Below, in pieces: positions 46,031 through 55,078 of a stretch of DNA of 57,430 nucleotides. The DNA is from Acholeplasmataceae bacterium (lineage in GTDB: Bacteria > Bacillota > Negativicutes > Acidaminococcales > Acidaminococcaceae), in contig JAAYVM010000016.1 in NCBI GenBank assembly GCA_012517145.1, positions 1-57,430 on the forward strand, read 5' to 3'. How positions within the stretch are numbered: the first letter of the stretch is position 1; every line of letters starts with the position of its first letter. The translations under genes were made by a program, and so were the position numbers. The notes beneath the pieces are model-generated. The model saw nothing but the letters and a program-made list of their open reading frames with translations, made no database searches and was not told the DNA's origin.

Positions 46031-46798
46031 TTAATAAACAGGTATGTTTTGTTCAAACATCTTTGCAATAATATTTTCCATCGTATACATACCAGGGGGC
46101 TTTCCCAGTATTGCTTTTGCCGCAAAAATCGCTCCTTGACCAAAAGCAGCACGACTAATACTCTCATGCGACAATCTTATAGTTTGGTTTGGCAAACCAA
46201 AAATTATCTCATGGCGTCCTACTATTCCGCCAACTCGTATAGAATTTATGTGTGTTTTCGGGTTTAGATCAAGTACTCCCGCTATTCTTTTCGCAGTACC
46301 GGATACTTCGCTTTTTGCTTTAAAATGTTCTTCGACTATTTCAATATCGGCATGAGGTGCAATTTTTTGAATAATCTGAGCCGCTACCATAAGTACATTA
46401 ATTCCTAACGTAATATTTGGCGAATAGAGTACAGGTGCATGCTCTGCAATAGAATTGAGCAAATCCAAATCAGCAGGTTCATAATTTGAAATTGCTGTTA
46501 TAACCGGCACTTTCTTACCAATAATATTCTTGTATAAACGTACACCATCTGAGCTGGAAAAATCCACTAATGCATCAACAGGATTTTCCATCCTAAAGTT
46601 ATGGTCTAGTTCTTCCACAGAAAATAATTTTCCGCAATCGTATTCGTACCCTAGTACGCGGCTAGCATAATCATGGTGATCTGTAGCAGTTTTTCTAACT
46701 ACCCACGACAAAGAAAATGCCTCATCCTTAATAAATTCATTTGCGACAAGCTTTCCCGTTTTCCCAAAACCCAAAAGACCTATTCTTATTTTTTCCAT
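46031..46798 (-). CDS. DapB-like dihydrodipicolinate reductase family protein
   Basis: A 255-residue NAD(P)-dependent reductase-fold protein. It has the nucleotide loop GLLGFGKTGKLV and the DapB-type segments DFSSSDGV, SPNITLGINVL and the active-site region EEHFKAKSEVSGTAKRIA. Classical DapB reads E-x-H-H-x-x-K-x-D-A-P-S-G-T-A there, so this is a divergent member with F for the second His and SEV for DAP. It may be an authentic DapB of lysine synthesis or a paralogue with another substrate. A c-di-AMP riboswitch controls it. Confidence 0.75.
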   Translation of the reverse strand: MEKIRIGLLGFGKTGKLVANEFIKDEAFSLSWVVRKTATDHHDYASRVLGYEYDCGKLFSVEELDHNFRMENPVDALVDFSSSDGVRLYKNIIGKKVPVITAISNYEPADLDLLNSIAEHAPVLYSPNITLGINVLMVAAQIIQKIAPHADIEIVEEHFKAKSEVSGTAKRIAGVLDLNPKTHINSIRVGGIVGRHEIIFGLPNQTIRLSHESISRAAFGQGAIFAAKAILGKPPGMYTMENIIAKMFEQNIPVY

Positions 46799-46816
46799 TG
46801 TTTTCCTCCTCTTTCT

Positions 46817-46935
46817 AAGCCTACGAAGTTAGCTGACGGGTTAGGACAGAAAGAAGAATTTGCCCTTCCTAATAGGATTAACCCCAATAATGGTTCCCCC
46901 GTTTCCAAAAATGGAATTCGGCGTTTTATTATTTT
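46817..46935 (-). promoter_or_regulatory. c-di-AMP (ydaO/yuaA) riboswitch
   Basis: Minus-strand landmarks match the ydaO consensus: AACGCCGAATTCC, AAACGGGGGAACCATTATT, GGGGTTAATCC, and the 3' part AACCCGTCAGCTAACTTCG followed by TAGGC. The aptamer ends about 18 bases before the ATG of the DapB-like gene, and the AGAGGAGG ribosome site follows at once, so no room is left for a separate terminator. Control of translation, or a terminator overlapping the aptamer, is implied. Confidence 0.88.
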
Positions 46936-46972
46936 TCTCACTTCCTATCGAAGTTTTAGTACACTACTTTTA

Positions 46973-47002
46973 ATTATACTTAAATTACACTATCATCGTC
47001 AA
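46973..47002 (-). promoter_or_regulatory. Sigma-70 promoter of the riboswitch transcript
   Basis: TTGACG at 46997-47002, 18-base spacer, TATAAT at 46973-46978 on the minus strand. The stretch from here to about 47255 is AT-rich, and I see no gene in it. Confidence 0.7.
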
Positions 47003-47256
47003 GGAAGGTCGTTTTCCACAATTGTGTAAATGCTTTATAAATATACTAGAATAACAATATAAATATCTTAAATTAGTCAACAAAGTGTTCTTCCATTTCG
47101 GAATATCGTTATATCATTTATGTCTATTTCTACGCAGCATATTTCTACCAGTTTTGAATTTAATGTTATTTTTTTATCATATTTATAAATATTTATCAAT
47201 AGTTTTCATAATTTTGCAATGTAACGTTAATATTTTTGCAAATTTTGTTTGTTAAA

Positions 47257-47285
47257 GCTATTGACTTTTGAAAATTGTCCATCTA
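47257..47285 (+). promoter_or_regulatory. Sigma-70 promoter of the amino acid ABC operon
   Basis: TTGACT, 17-base spacer, TAAAAT just before 47290, about 100 bases before the ATPase start codon. A terminator-like hairpin lies directly after the predicted transcription start. Confidence 0.65.
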
Positions 47286-47304
47286 AAATTGATGCATAAG
47301 GCAC

Positions 47305-47341
47305 AGACGCCTGAGTTCACAAAATGAACTCAGGCGTCTTT
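47305..47341 (+). terminator. Terminator-like hairpin in the ABC operon leader
   Basis: GACGCCTGAGTTCA pairs perfectly with TGAACTCAGGCGTC around CAAAA, followed by TTTTGTC. It lies between the promoter and the first gene with no gene before it, so it is either an attenuator or a protective 5' hairpin. Confidence 0.7.
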
Positions 47342-47383
47342 TGTCATATTCAAGCAATTAATCTAAAGAAGGAGGATAGCCTA

Positions 47384-48109
47384 TTGATTCAATTAGCTGG
47401 CGTTAACAAATATTTTGGTCAAAATCACGTGCTCAAAGACATCTCTCTTAAAGTTGAGTCAGGCGAGAAGGTTGTTGTTATTGGTCCGAGCGGTTCTGGC
47501 AAAAGTACGATGATCAGATGTATGAATCACCTGGAAGAACCTGACAGCGGTACAGTTACTGTTGATGGAATTGAGATTACAGCACCGGGCGCACCAATCC
47601 GAGCAGTAAGACAAAAAGTAGCCATGGTCTTTCAGCAATTTAACCTATACCCTCACAAAACAGTTCTGGAGAATTTAACTATAGCTCCAATCATTGTGCA
47701 AGGTATAAAAAAAGAAGAAGCAGAAAGAACCGGATTGGAATTTCTCGAACGCGTCGGTCTTAAAGAAAAGGCTACCGCCTATCCTGCACAATTATCAGGC
47801 GGTCAGCAGCAGCGTGTCGCTATTGCCCGTTCTCTCAATATGCATCCTCAGATTATGCTTTTTGATGAACCGACTTCTGCTCTCGATCCCGAGATGATCA
47901 ATGAGGTTCTCGATGTAATGGTTGACTTGGCCAACAGCGGTATCACAATGGTTGTAGTTACGCATGAGATGGGCTTTGCCCGCAAAGTTGCCGATCGTGT
48001 CATATTCATGGCTGATGGAGAAATATTAGAAACAGGTACTCCTGAGCACTTTTTCCTTAATCCGCAAAATGAGCGGACTCAACAGTTCTTAAGTAAAATC
48101 ATCAGATAA
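47384..48109 (+). CDS. Polar amino acid ABC transporter, ATP-binding protein (GlnQ type)
   Basis: A 241-residue ATPase: Walker [10 protein letters not shown] (about 36-44), Q-loop [16 protein letters not shown], signature [15 protein letters not shown], Walker [16 protein letters not shown] and the switch His in VVTHEMGFA. The TTG at 47384 follows GGAGG by 8 bases and gives the conserved start (M)[11 protein letters not shown]; the longer frame crosses the leader hairpin. First gene of a four-gene operon. Confidence 0.93.
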   Translation: MIQLAGVNKYFGQNHVLKDISLKVESGEKVVVIGPSGSGKSTMIRCMNHLEEPDSGTVTVDGIEITAPGAPIRAVRQKVAMVFQQFNLYPHKTVLENLTIAPIIVQGIKKEEAERTGLEFLERVGLKEKATAYPAQLSGGQQQRVAIARSLNMHPQIMLFDEPTSALDPEMINEVLDVMVDLANSGITMVVVTHEMGFARKVADRVIFMADGEILETGTPEHFFLNPQNERTQQFLSKIIR

Positions 48110-48136
48110 AATTTATTTATGAGAGGGGATAAAATT

Positions 48137-48964
48137 ATGTCTTTATCAAGAAAAAAACTATTAGCACTTGGGGTAGCATTAATCACATCCTTCGGTATTT
48201 TGGCAGCAGGCTGCGGTGGCGATACAAAAAAAGACGACTCAAAAACGGCAACGGCTTCTGACGGCATCCAAAAAATTAAAGACCGCGGTGTTTTAAAAGT
48301 CGGTGTCAAAGTCGATGTACCAAAATTCGGTTTTAAAGACCCTAAAACGGGCAAAATCGAGGGTTTTGAAATAGACCTTTCCAAAGTAATTGCCAAGAAA
48401 ATTTTAGGTGACGAAAACAAAATTGATATGACTGGTGTTGTGGCAAAAACTCGTGGTCCTCTGCTTGACAGCGGTGAAATTGATCTTTGTATCGCGACCT
48501 TCACCATAACAGATGAAAGAAAACAAACTTACAATATGACAACGCCTTACTATGAAGATCCAGTCGGTTTCCTGGTTAAAAAGGACAGCGGCATAAAATC
48601 ATTAAAAGACCTTAATGGTAAAAACATAGCTGTTCCGCAAGGTGCAACAACGCGTAAAGGTGTACAGGCAGCAGCTGATAAAGCTGGCATCCAGGTTAGC
48701 TTTATCGAATTCCCGACTTACTCCGAATGTAAAACCGCTTTGGCTGCTGGCCGCGCTGATGCTTATGCCATGGACACTTCCAATCTTCTCGGTTATAGAG
48801 ACGACGCAACCGAGCTCCTGCCAGATAAAATTGCTCCACAGCTTTATGGCGCAGCAACCAAAAAAGACAACAAAGCCCTTTTTGATTTAGTGGAAAAGAC
48901 CTTTGATGACATGAAAAAATCCGGCGAAATGGACCAACTTCTCAAAAAATGGGATCTTAAATAA
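48137..48964 (+). CDS. Amino acid ABC transporter substrate-binding lipoprotein
   Basis: A 275-residue SBP_bac_3 family protein. Signal peptide with lipobox LAAGC at about residues 22-26, so it is a surface-anchored lipoprotein. The binding domain includes GVLKVGVKVDVPKFGFKDPKTG, GFEIDLSKVIAKKI and the late TYSECKTALAAGRADAYAMDT. Similar to glutamate/glutamine or PEB1-type binding proteins. ATG 48137 has GAGAGGGG upstream. Its stop overlaps the next gene by one base. Confidence 0.92.
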   Translation: MSLSRKKLLALGVALITSFGILAAGCGGDTKKDDSKTATASDGIQKIKDRGVLKVGVKVDVPKFGFKDPKTGKIEGFEIDLSKVIAKKILGDENKIDMTGVVAKTRGPLLDSGEIDLCIATFTITDERKQTYNMTTPYYEDPVGFLVKKDSGIKSLKDLNGKNIAVPQGATTRKGVQAAADKAGIQVSFIEFPTYSECKTALAAGRADAYAMDTSNLLGYRDDATELLPDKIAPQLYGAATKKDNKALFDLVEKTFDDMKKSGEMDQLLKKWDLK

Positions 48965-49638
48965 TGGCAACCAATCCTTTTGCAGAATACAAATGGCTGG
49001 CGCTTTTAAAAGATTGGCGAGTTTTTGCCGAAGGCTTGAGCGTAACCTTGGAAGTAGCCATTGTCGCGTTGTTGATTTCTCTTGCGTTAGGTATTCTGTT
49101 TGGTATTGCCGGTGTTTTTCCGAATAAGAATGTGCGCAAACTAAATCGCATTTACGTGGAATTCTTTCAAAATACTCCTCTGGTAATTCAGGTTATCTTT
49201 CTCTATCATGCACTGCCTCATCTAAAGATTATGCTGCCTGTTTTTCTTATTGGCTGCCTCGGCATCGGGCTTTATACCGGCGCCTATATGTCAGAAGCTG
49301 TGCGCTCAGGGATTCTTGCCATTCCTCGTGGTCAAAGCGAAGCGGGCCTCTCCCAAGGTTTCACCTATTTTCAAACCATGCGTTATATCATCCTGCCTCA
49401 GGCTAAAAGAATCATTCTTCCAAATATTGCCAACCAGAGTGTCAGTCTCATCAAAAACACCTCTGTCTTAGCAATGATTGCCGGCGGTGACTTGATGTAT
49501 CGTGCTGATTCCTGGTCGGGCATGAACATGTATTATGGGCCAACTTACCTGGTTACAGGCTTGTTGTATTGGCTAATGTGTTTTCCTTTAACAAAATATA
49601 TTAAACACCTCGAAAAAACAGCGGGGGTGAAATCATGA
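48964..49638 (+). CDS. Amino acid ABC transporter permease (HisM/GlnP type)
   Basis: A 224-residue permease with about five membrane helices and the EAA loop EAGLSQGFTYFQTMRYIILPQAKRI. NTPLVIQVIFLYHALP is typical of the polar amino acid family. It starts on the last base of the preceding stop codon and overlaps the following permease by 4 bases. Confidence 0.92.
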   Translation: MATNPFAEYKWLALLKDWRVFAEGLSVTLEVAIVALLISLALGILFGIAGVFPNKNVRKLNRIYVEFFQNTPLVIQVIFLYHALPHLKIMLPVFLIGCLGIGLYTGAYMSEAVRSGILAIPRGQSEAGLSQGFTYFQTMRYIILPQAKRIILPNIANQSVSLIKNTSVLAMIAGGDLMYRADSWSGMNMYYGPTYLVTGLLYWLMCFPLTKYIKHLEKTAGVKS

Positions 49639-50285
49639 TATCTGCTTTGCTTGACTACTCGCTTATCTCCTTTCTATTAGACGGCCTGGCTGTCACACTT
49701 AAAATATCCTTCTTTTCCATAATCTTTAGTGTTATTTTTGGCACCTTAATTGGCCTCACATTTTACCTGAAAATCCCCGTTTTGAAGCACCTCAGTATTC
49801 TTTATGTTGATATTGTAAGAAACGTTCCCTGCTTACTGCTTGTTCTTACCGCTAGATTTATGACACCTTTGCCGCCTACCTACTCAGGCATTTTAGCCAT
49901 GACCATTTTCACTTCGGCAATTATGTCAGAAATAATCCGTGGTGGCTTTAATTCCTTGCCAAAAGGACAAATTGAAGCAGCGCAATCACAAGGCATGAGT
50001 ACTTTGCAAATTGTCTGGCACATAGTACTTCCGCAAGCCTATAGAAATATCATCCCGCCAATGATGTCGCAATTCACTACTGTTATCAAAGATTCGGCTT
50101 TTGTTTGGGCCGTTGGTACAGAAGAGCTTACTGGAAAGGGCATGATTCTTATAGGAAAGTATAGTTCTACTGCGCAAGTATTTGCGATTTTCGGTGCAGT
50201 GGCAATTCTTTACTTCTTGCTTAACTACTCTTTATCAGTTTTAGCACGTTGGCAGCATAACAGAATGAGTGTAAGAAGTTATTAA
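49635..50285 (+). CDS. Amino acid ABC transporter permease, second subunit
   Basis: A 216-residue permease paralogous to the preceding one, with VRNVPCLLLVL and the EAA loop EAAQSQGMSTLQIVWHIVLPQAYRN. The two permeases probably form a heterodimer. GGGGGTG precedes the ATG. Last gene of the operon. Confidence 0.92.
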   Translation: MISALLDYSLISFLLDGLAVTLKISFFSIIFSVIFGTLIGLTFYLKIPVLKHLSILYVDIVRNVPCLLLVLTARFMTPLPPTYSGILAMTIFTSAIMSEIIRGGFNSLPKGQIEAAQSQGMSTLQIVWHIVLPQAYRNIIPPMMSQFTTVIKDSAFVWAVGTEELTGKGMILIGKYSSTAQVFAIFGAVAILYFLLNYSLSVLARWQHNRMSVRSY

Positions 50286-50292
50286 AAAATCA

Positions 50293-50337
50293 GCGCAGGC
50301 GTCTCACAAATATATGTGAATTGCCTGCGCTTTTTCT
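50293..50337. terminator. Terminator after the ABC operon
   Basis: GCGCAGGC and TCACA pair with TGTGA and GCCTGCGC across an internal loop, followed by TTTTTCT on the plus strand; a T-rich tract also follows on the minus strand after hsp20. Confidence 0.8.
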
Positions 50338-50345
50338 ACTTCATC

Positions 50346-50780
50346 CTATTTAATGCTGATGACCTTTTTCTCTGCAATAACTTTTTCTTTCTTCGGCAAA
50401 ACAATCTTCAAGACACCATCTTTGAATTCTGCATCAATAGCGTCCTCATCGACGTCTTCAACATAAAAACGTCTCATCACTTCACCGGTACTGCGTTCCT
50501 GACGAATATAATTTTCTTTTTCTTATTTCACTTCTTCCTCACGTTTAGCTTTAATGGTCAGGTAATTGTCTTTGTAAGAAACATTAACATCTTCCTTTTT
50601 AAAGCCCGGCAAATCAGCGTCTACTGTGAAATTCTTATCAGTTTCGCGCACATCTACCTTGAAAGATGAACCAAAAACTCCTGCTGGACTGAAATCTTCA
50701 TCAAAAATATTGTCAAAAAAATTGGTGAAGAAATCTTTTTTGGACAGATGACCCTTTCTGAATGGTTGAAGTTCAAACAT
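50346..50780 (-). pseudogene. Hsp20 small heat-shock protein gene with an in-frame stop
   Basis: The full frame of 144 codons encodes a normal-length small heat-shock protein: an N-terminal arm (RKGHLSKKDFFTNFFDNIFDEDF), then the alpha-crystallin domain (FKVDVRETDKNFTVDADLPGFKKEDVNVSYKDNYLTIKAKR) and its second half (EVMRRFYVEDVDEDAIDAEFKDGVLKIVLPKKEK). A single TAA at 50523-50525, between EEEVK and EKENYIRQERSTGE, interrupts it within the domain. Both sides keep the same frame and good family similarity, so it is a recent nonsense change, a sequencing error or a readthrough case. Confidence 0.85.
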
Positions 50781-50827
50781 ACAAATACCTCCTTAATTGA
50801 TTTTTTAAGTATTTATAAGGAAATTGT

Positions 50828-51664
50828 TTAAGATTTCCTTGTTTCCTTTTTCTCATAAGGTAATGGAATATACTGAACGGATGGCATACGTTGTATCGGC
50901 TGCGGATAAAGTTCCATAAGATCATAAATCAGATCAGGCATATTTACATTTATGCTGAGACCCATACTGCGCAATTCATCACAGAATATGGGGTAGTCAT
51001 GTGTCCATTTCCAAGAACTTAATTCTCGCGCAAGTTCATCGACACGTTCCGGCGAAAATTTGTCCTGCAGCAATCTGTGGAGAGAAGCTTCCACTTGCTT
51101 AACAGCTTTTTCTGCAATATCCGCCATAATAAGCGTACTATCGTCAACCCGGTTAACATTCTTTTGTCCTACCGCTTTAATAATGGAGACTGCCGGGAAC
51201 TGGCCTACCTGTGGATCAACAGGTCCGAGAACAGCATTTTCGTCCATTACTATTTCATCAGCTGCCAAAGAAATTAAAGTGCCGCCGCTCATTGCGTAAT
51301 GAGGCACAAATACCGTAACCTTGGCTGGATGTTTTAGTAATGCTAAGGCAATTTGTTCTGTAGCCAGAAGCAACCCACCAGGTGTATGCAGAATTATGTC
51401 TATAGGCATTTCATCAGGAGTAAAACGAATCGCGCGCAGAACCTGCTCAGAATCTTCAATGTCTATATATCTGCTTATCGGCAGGCCAAAAATACTAATC
51501 GCCTCTTGTCTATGAATCAAAGTTATGCAACGTGTACCTCGTACTTTTTCCAATTTTTGCAAAAAATTGTATCTGGCATGCTCCAGTGCTTTCTTTTTCA
51601 TCATTGGCCAAACAGTCATCATGATAAATATAATAAGAAGTAATTGACCAAAATCAAATGCCAT
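50828..51664 (-). CDS. SDH-family Clp-fold serine protease, membrane-anchored
   Basis: A 278-residue protein with one N-terminal membrane helix (FGQLLLIIFIMMTVWPM) and a ClpP/crotonase-fold domain of the SDH (Ser-Asp-His) proteinase family, also related to SppA. IDIILHTPGG forms the oxyanion region, YAMSGGTLISLAADEIVMD carries the nucleophilic Ser, and ENAVLGPVDPQVG follows as in SppA-type enzymes. The ATG at 51664 has GGAAGGTG upstream; the frame extends further but without a site. Lies upstream of hsp20 on the same strand, so a shared role in protein quality control is possible. Confidence 0.85.
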   Translation of the reverse strand: MAFDFGQLLLIIFIMMTVWPMMKKKALEHARYNFLQKLEKVRGTRCITLIHRQEAISIFGLPISRYIDIEDSEQVLRAIRFTPDEMPIDIILHTPGGLLLATEQIALALLKHPAKVTVFVPHYAMSGGTLISLAADEIVMDENAVLGPVDPQVGQFPAVSIIKAVGQKNVNRVDDSTLIMADIAEKAVKQVEASLHRLLQDKFSPERVDELARELSSWKWTHDYPIFCDELRSMGLSINVNMPDLIYDLMELYPQPIQRMPSVQYIPLPYEKKETRKS

Positions 51665-51821
51665 AAAAGCACCTTCCTTCATATGCGCAATACTATTTTT
51701 ACATAGCATACTCAAACTTTCGATACATTCTTATTTCGACAAAATTGTTTTTTCACCTCTTAATTGGCAGAAAATTCACATTTATTTTGGCGTTCATGTA
51801 TGAATCAATTTCTTAGGTATT

Positions 51822-54356
51822 TTAATAGGCCTGATTCGTTTTCGACTTATAAAACAAATATTTAGCGATCTCAGTTACAACAATGTATAAAGCCGCAATT
51901 GCCAACAGAGAAGCCATTATCTTTAAAGGTATTGGTTCAATATTCATAATATAACTTATAGGTAAATATGGTATAGCCAGGGTTAGTATAGCAACCGCCA
52001 ATGATGTATAGGTTAATATTGGGGCCGGCTTGCTTTTAAAGAAAGGCCTTTGTGTGCGCATAACCAATAAGGTCAACAATTCGGTTAAAATTGATAACAC
52101 AAACCAACCACTTTGAAAAATACCTTCACTCGCTTCAAATATTATCAACAAAACAGCAAAAGTTATGTAATCAAAAACCGAACTCAAAAGACCAAACGTA
52201 AACATAAAATTGCGAATCAGCTTTATGTCCCACCTGCGTGGTTTTTTTAATACTTCACCATCAACAGCATCATTGGCTATGGTAATTGCTGGAAAATCGG
52301 TCAAAAAGTTCAACAAAAGTATTTGTTTCGGAAGCAACGGTAAAAAGGGCATAAGCATAGATGCTCCGGCCATACTGAACATATTCCCGAAGTTGGCGCT
52401 CGTAGTCACAAAAATATACTTTAAAGTATTCGCAAAAGTAGTACGTCCAAGCTCAATACCTCGATTTAATACTTCCAAGCTTTTTTCCATCAGCACGAAA
52501 TCAGCAGATTCTTTGGCAACATCAACAGCATTATCTACTGAAATACTAACATCAGCTGCATGCAAGGCAGGTACATCGTTAATGCCATCACCCATATATC
52601 CCACAACATGTCCATGCTTTTTCAATGCCAGAATTATGCGTTCCTTCTGATTTGGATCAACCTCTGCAAATAAATTAGTGTTCTCGATATTACCCCAAAG
52701 CACTTGCTCACTCATCTTTATTAATTCAGAACCTGTAATTACACCTGTGATCTCAAGACCAACGCAAGCCGCTGTATGCATTGCTATCAGCTTATTATCA
52801 CCGGTTATGATCCTCAACCCAATGCCATTATTCGCTAAGTCAGAAATAGTTTTTGCAACATCTTCCTTAGGGTGATCAAAGAGAAGCAGGAAACCAACGA
52901 AGGTCATTTGTTCCTCATCTTCAACAACATATTTTTCCTTTTGTTTAACTTTTTTTTGGGCCACGCCCAAAACTCTTATTCCTTGATTACTCCATTCCAT
53001 ATAACGCTGATGTATCTCATCCAGCTTAACTGAGTCCATAATACCAATACCATCTTCTTGCTGCACAAAGGCACATATTTCAAGTACATGATTCAGCGCT
53101 CCTTTGGTGATCATAGTGTATTGATCATTTTCTTCAACAATGACGCTTAACCGTTCGCGAGTGAAATCAAGTGGTACTTCACCTTGCCTTTTTACCGATG
53201 AGATATCTATTTTTTTGAAAGCCACAATTGTGTCATCCAAAGAATTATCCATTCCAACCTGCAAACTGGCATTAAGATAGGCCAATTTGAACACATCGTC
53301 AGATTTTTTCCCTTCGACATCTACCGCTCCGTCAAATCGCACATCGCCTTCTGTCAAAGTTCCTGTTTTATCTGTGCACAAAATGTCCATACTGCCAAAA
53401 TTTTCAATCGAATTCAAGCGTCTGACAATTACTCCCTCTTTGGACATATTATGTGAACCTTTAGAAAGCGTAATGCTGACGATTGCCGGCAACATCTGCG
53501 GTGTTATGCCGACAGCCAAAGCGACGGAAAACAACAATGAATTAATAACGGGTTCCTTAAAATATACATTAATTGCAAACACAGCCAAAGTTAGTACCAG
53601 CATTATTTGAGTCAACATATACCCAAAACGGCGTACTCCGCGTTCAAAATCTGTTTCAGGCGGACGCAATTTCAGCTGACTCGCAATCTCGCCAAACTCG
53701 GTGTTTTCGCCAGTAGCTACTGCCAATACTGTTGCAGTTCCATTGCGAACATTTGTGCCCATAAATACACAATTTGTACGTTCTTCCGTGCTGGAATCCC
53801 GAGGCATGATTCCCGGCTTCTTTTCAGCAGGCACTGATTCACCAGTCAAAATTGATTGGTTAACCGAAAAATCGTCGGTCTCTAGCACCACCCCATCAAC
53901 AGAAATAAAGCTGCCGGCAGAAAACTTGAGAATATCACCAGGCACAATCACGCGCGCAGGCAGCTCTTCAAACTTACCATCGCGCAAAACATTAGACCGT
54001 ATCTGGACCTTTGCTCTCAGTTCTTCGACTGCATTACTCGCTCTGTATTCCTGAAAAAAGCTCAAAATTGAGCTGCCAAGTATAATTGCTAAAATAATCG
54101 AGGCGTCAGTTAAATCGCCTGTAACTGCCGATACTATAGTGGCAAAAATTAAAATAAGCATTATCGGATTTTTTAACTGGCTTAGAAAAAGCATTATTTT
54201 CGTTACTTTTTTTTGCTTTTTAATTGTGTTTTCGCCGTATACCTTCAATCTCTTATTGGCTTCGCCGCTGGAAAGACCAGAAATATCTGTCTGCAAATTT
54301 TGCATCAACTTTTCGGCAGGTATACTCCAATAGTTACCAAAATCTTTTTCATACAC
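51822..54356 (-). CDS. mgtA: Magnesium-translocating P-type ATPase (MgtA type)
   Basis: An 844-residue P3B-type ATPase: actuator motif ILTGESVPAEK (about 170-180), phosphorylation site CTDKTGTLTEGD (Asp near 328), the GDGINDVPALHAADV hinge motif and about ten membrane helices, including LAVGITPQMLPAIVS typical of the Mg transporters. GTG at 54356 has GGGG 8 bases upstream; an earlier in-frame GTG would abut that site. No M-box riboswitch is seen in the 300 bases upstream. Confidence 0.9.
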   Translation of the reverse strand: MYEKDFGNYWSIPAEKLMQNLQTDISGLSSGEANKRLKVYGENTIKKQKKVTKIMLFLSQLKNPIMLILIFATIVSAVTGDLTDASIILAIILGSSILSFFQEYRASNAVEELRAKVQIRSNVLRDGKFEELPARVIVPGDILKFSAGSFISVDGVVLETDDFSVNQSILTGESVPAEKKPGIMPRDSSTEERTNCVFMGTNVRNGTATVLAVATGENTEFGEIASQLKLRPPETDFERGVRRFGYMLTQIMLVLTLAVFAINVYFKEPVINSLLFSVALAVGITPQMLPAIVSITLSKGSHNMSKEGVIVRRLNSIENFGSMDILCTDKTGTLTEGDVRFDGAVDVEGKKSDDVFKLAYLNASLQVGMDNSLDDTIVAFKKIDISSVKRQGEVPLDFTRERLSVIVEENDQYTMITKGALNHVLEICAFVQQEDGIGIMDSVKLDEIHQRYMEWSNQGIRVLGVAQKKVKQKEKYVVEDEEQMTFVGFLLLFDHPKEDVAKTISDLANNGIGLRIITGDNKLIAMHTAACVGLEITGVITGSELIKMSEQVLWGNIENTNLFAEVDPNQKERIILALKKHGHVVGYMGDGINDVPALHAADVSISVDNAVDVAKESADFVLMEKSLEVLNRGIELGRTTFANTLKYIFVTTSANFGNMFSMAGASMLMPFLPLLPKQILLLNFLTDFPAITIANDAVDGEVLKKPRRWDIKLIRNFMFTFGLLSSVFDYITFAVLLIIFEASEGIFQSGWFVLSILTELLTLLVMRTQRPFFKSKPAPILTYTSLAVAILTLAIPYLPISYIMNIEPIPLKIMASLLAIAALYIVVTEIAKYLFYKSKTNQAY

Positions 54357-54670
54357 AATAATCACCCCATATGTTACTGCATCTATTATTAAAAAACTAT
54401 TAGACCCGTCTTTCTAAAAAAAACAACATCACTTTGCATGGTAATTCTAGAAAATCCCCTACCTATCCTTCTAATATTCTGAAAATGATAAAAGATTATT
54501 TTCACATAGTTACTTTTTATAAACTTATGAAATTATGAATTTAAATAACATACAATAAAAGTTCTACTTGTTGTATAATGTAATTGTAATTTATTATTTA
54601 ATAATTACTATTAATCACTTAAGTTTTTTACTATCATTCTAAAATATATTTTGTATTGGAGGAATCATTT
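54357..54670. other. Divergent intergenic region, AT-rich
   Basis: Between mgtA and the encapsulin operon lies AT-rich sequence with a TATAAT at 54574-54579 (plus strand), about 95 bases before the ferritin-like gene. No riboswitch or small gene is recognised. Confidence 0.5.
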
Positions 54671-55054
54671 ATGCCTAGTTTTGGAAACCCTTTTGAAGGT
54701 CTCGCTGCTGACCGTAAACTCACACATTCAGAGTTAGTAAGAGCAATCCGCTTTTTGGTAGCAGCAGAATATGAAGCCGTTCAGCTTTATGTTCAGTTAG
54801 CAGAATCAACAGACAATGAATTGGCGAAAGTCGTATTGAATGACATTGCCGATGAAGAAAAGGTCCATGCTGGTGAATTTCTCACACTCCTTAAAACATT
54901 GGCACCAGATGAAGATTCTTTTTACAAACAAGGAGAAGAAGAAGTTGAAGATTTGAAGAAAACATTGACTTCTGCTCCAACTGCCACTGATGAAGCATCA
55001 CCTGCAAATGCTGAGCCTTCCTTCACGGTAGGCAGTTTAATTGAACAAAAATAG
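54671..55054 (+). CDS. Encapsulated ferritin-like cargo protein
   Basis: A 127-residue protein: a two-helix ferritin-like part (about 15-95) with metal-ligand Glu/His in VAAEYEAVQLY and IADEEKVHAGEF, then a flexible linker, then SFTVGSLIEQK at the C-terminus. TVGSLI is the encapsulin targeting peptide that docks cargo inside the shell. This is the EncFtn layout: ferroxidase activity with storage of iron in the shell lumen. GGAGGA lies 7 bases before the ATG. The next gene is the shell protein, 24 bases on. Confidence 0.93.
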   Translation: MPSFGNPFEGLAADRKLTHSELVRAIRFLVAAEYEAVQLYVQLAESTDNELAKVVLNDIADEEKVHAGEFLTLLKTLAPDEDSFYKQGEEEVEDLKKTLTSAPTATDEASPANAEPSFTVGSLIEQK

Positions 55055-55078
55055 TTTATAAATAAGGGAGGTTATCTT

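Noticed and set aside
54357-54670. M-box magnesium riboswitch upstream of mgtA
   Set aside because: No M-box landmarks and no leader terminator; the stretch is plain AT-rich sequence.
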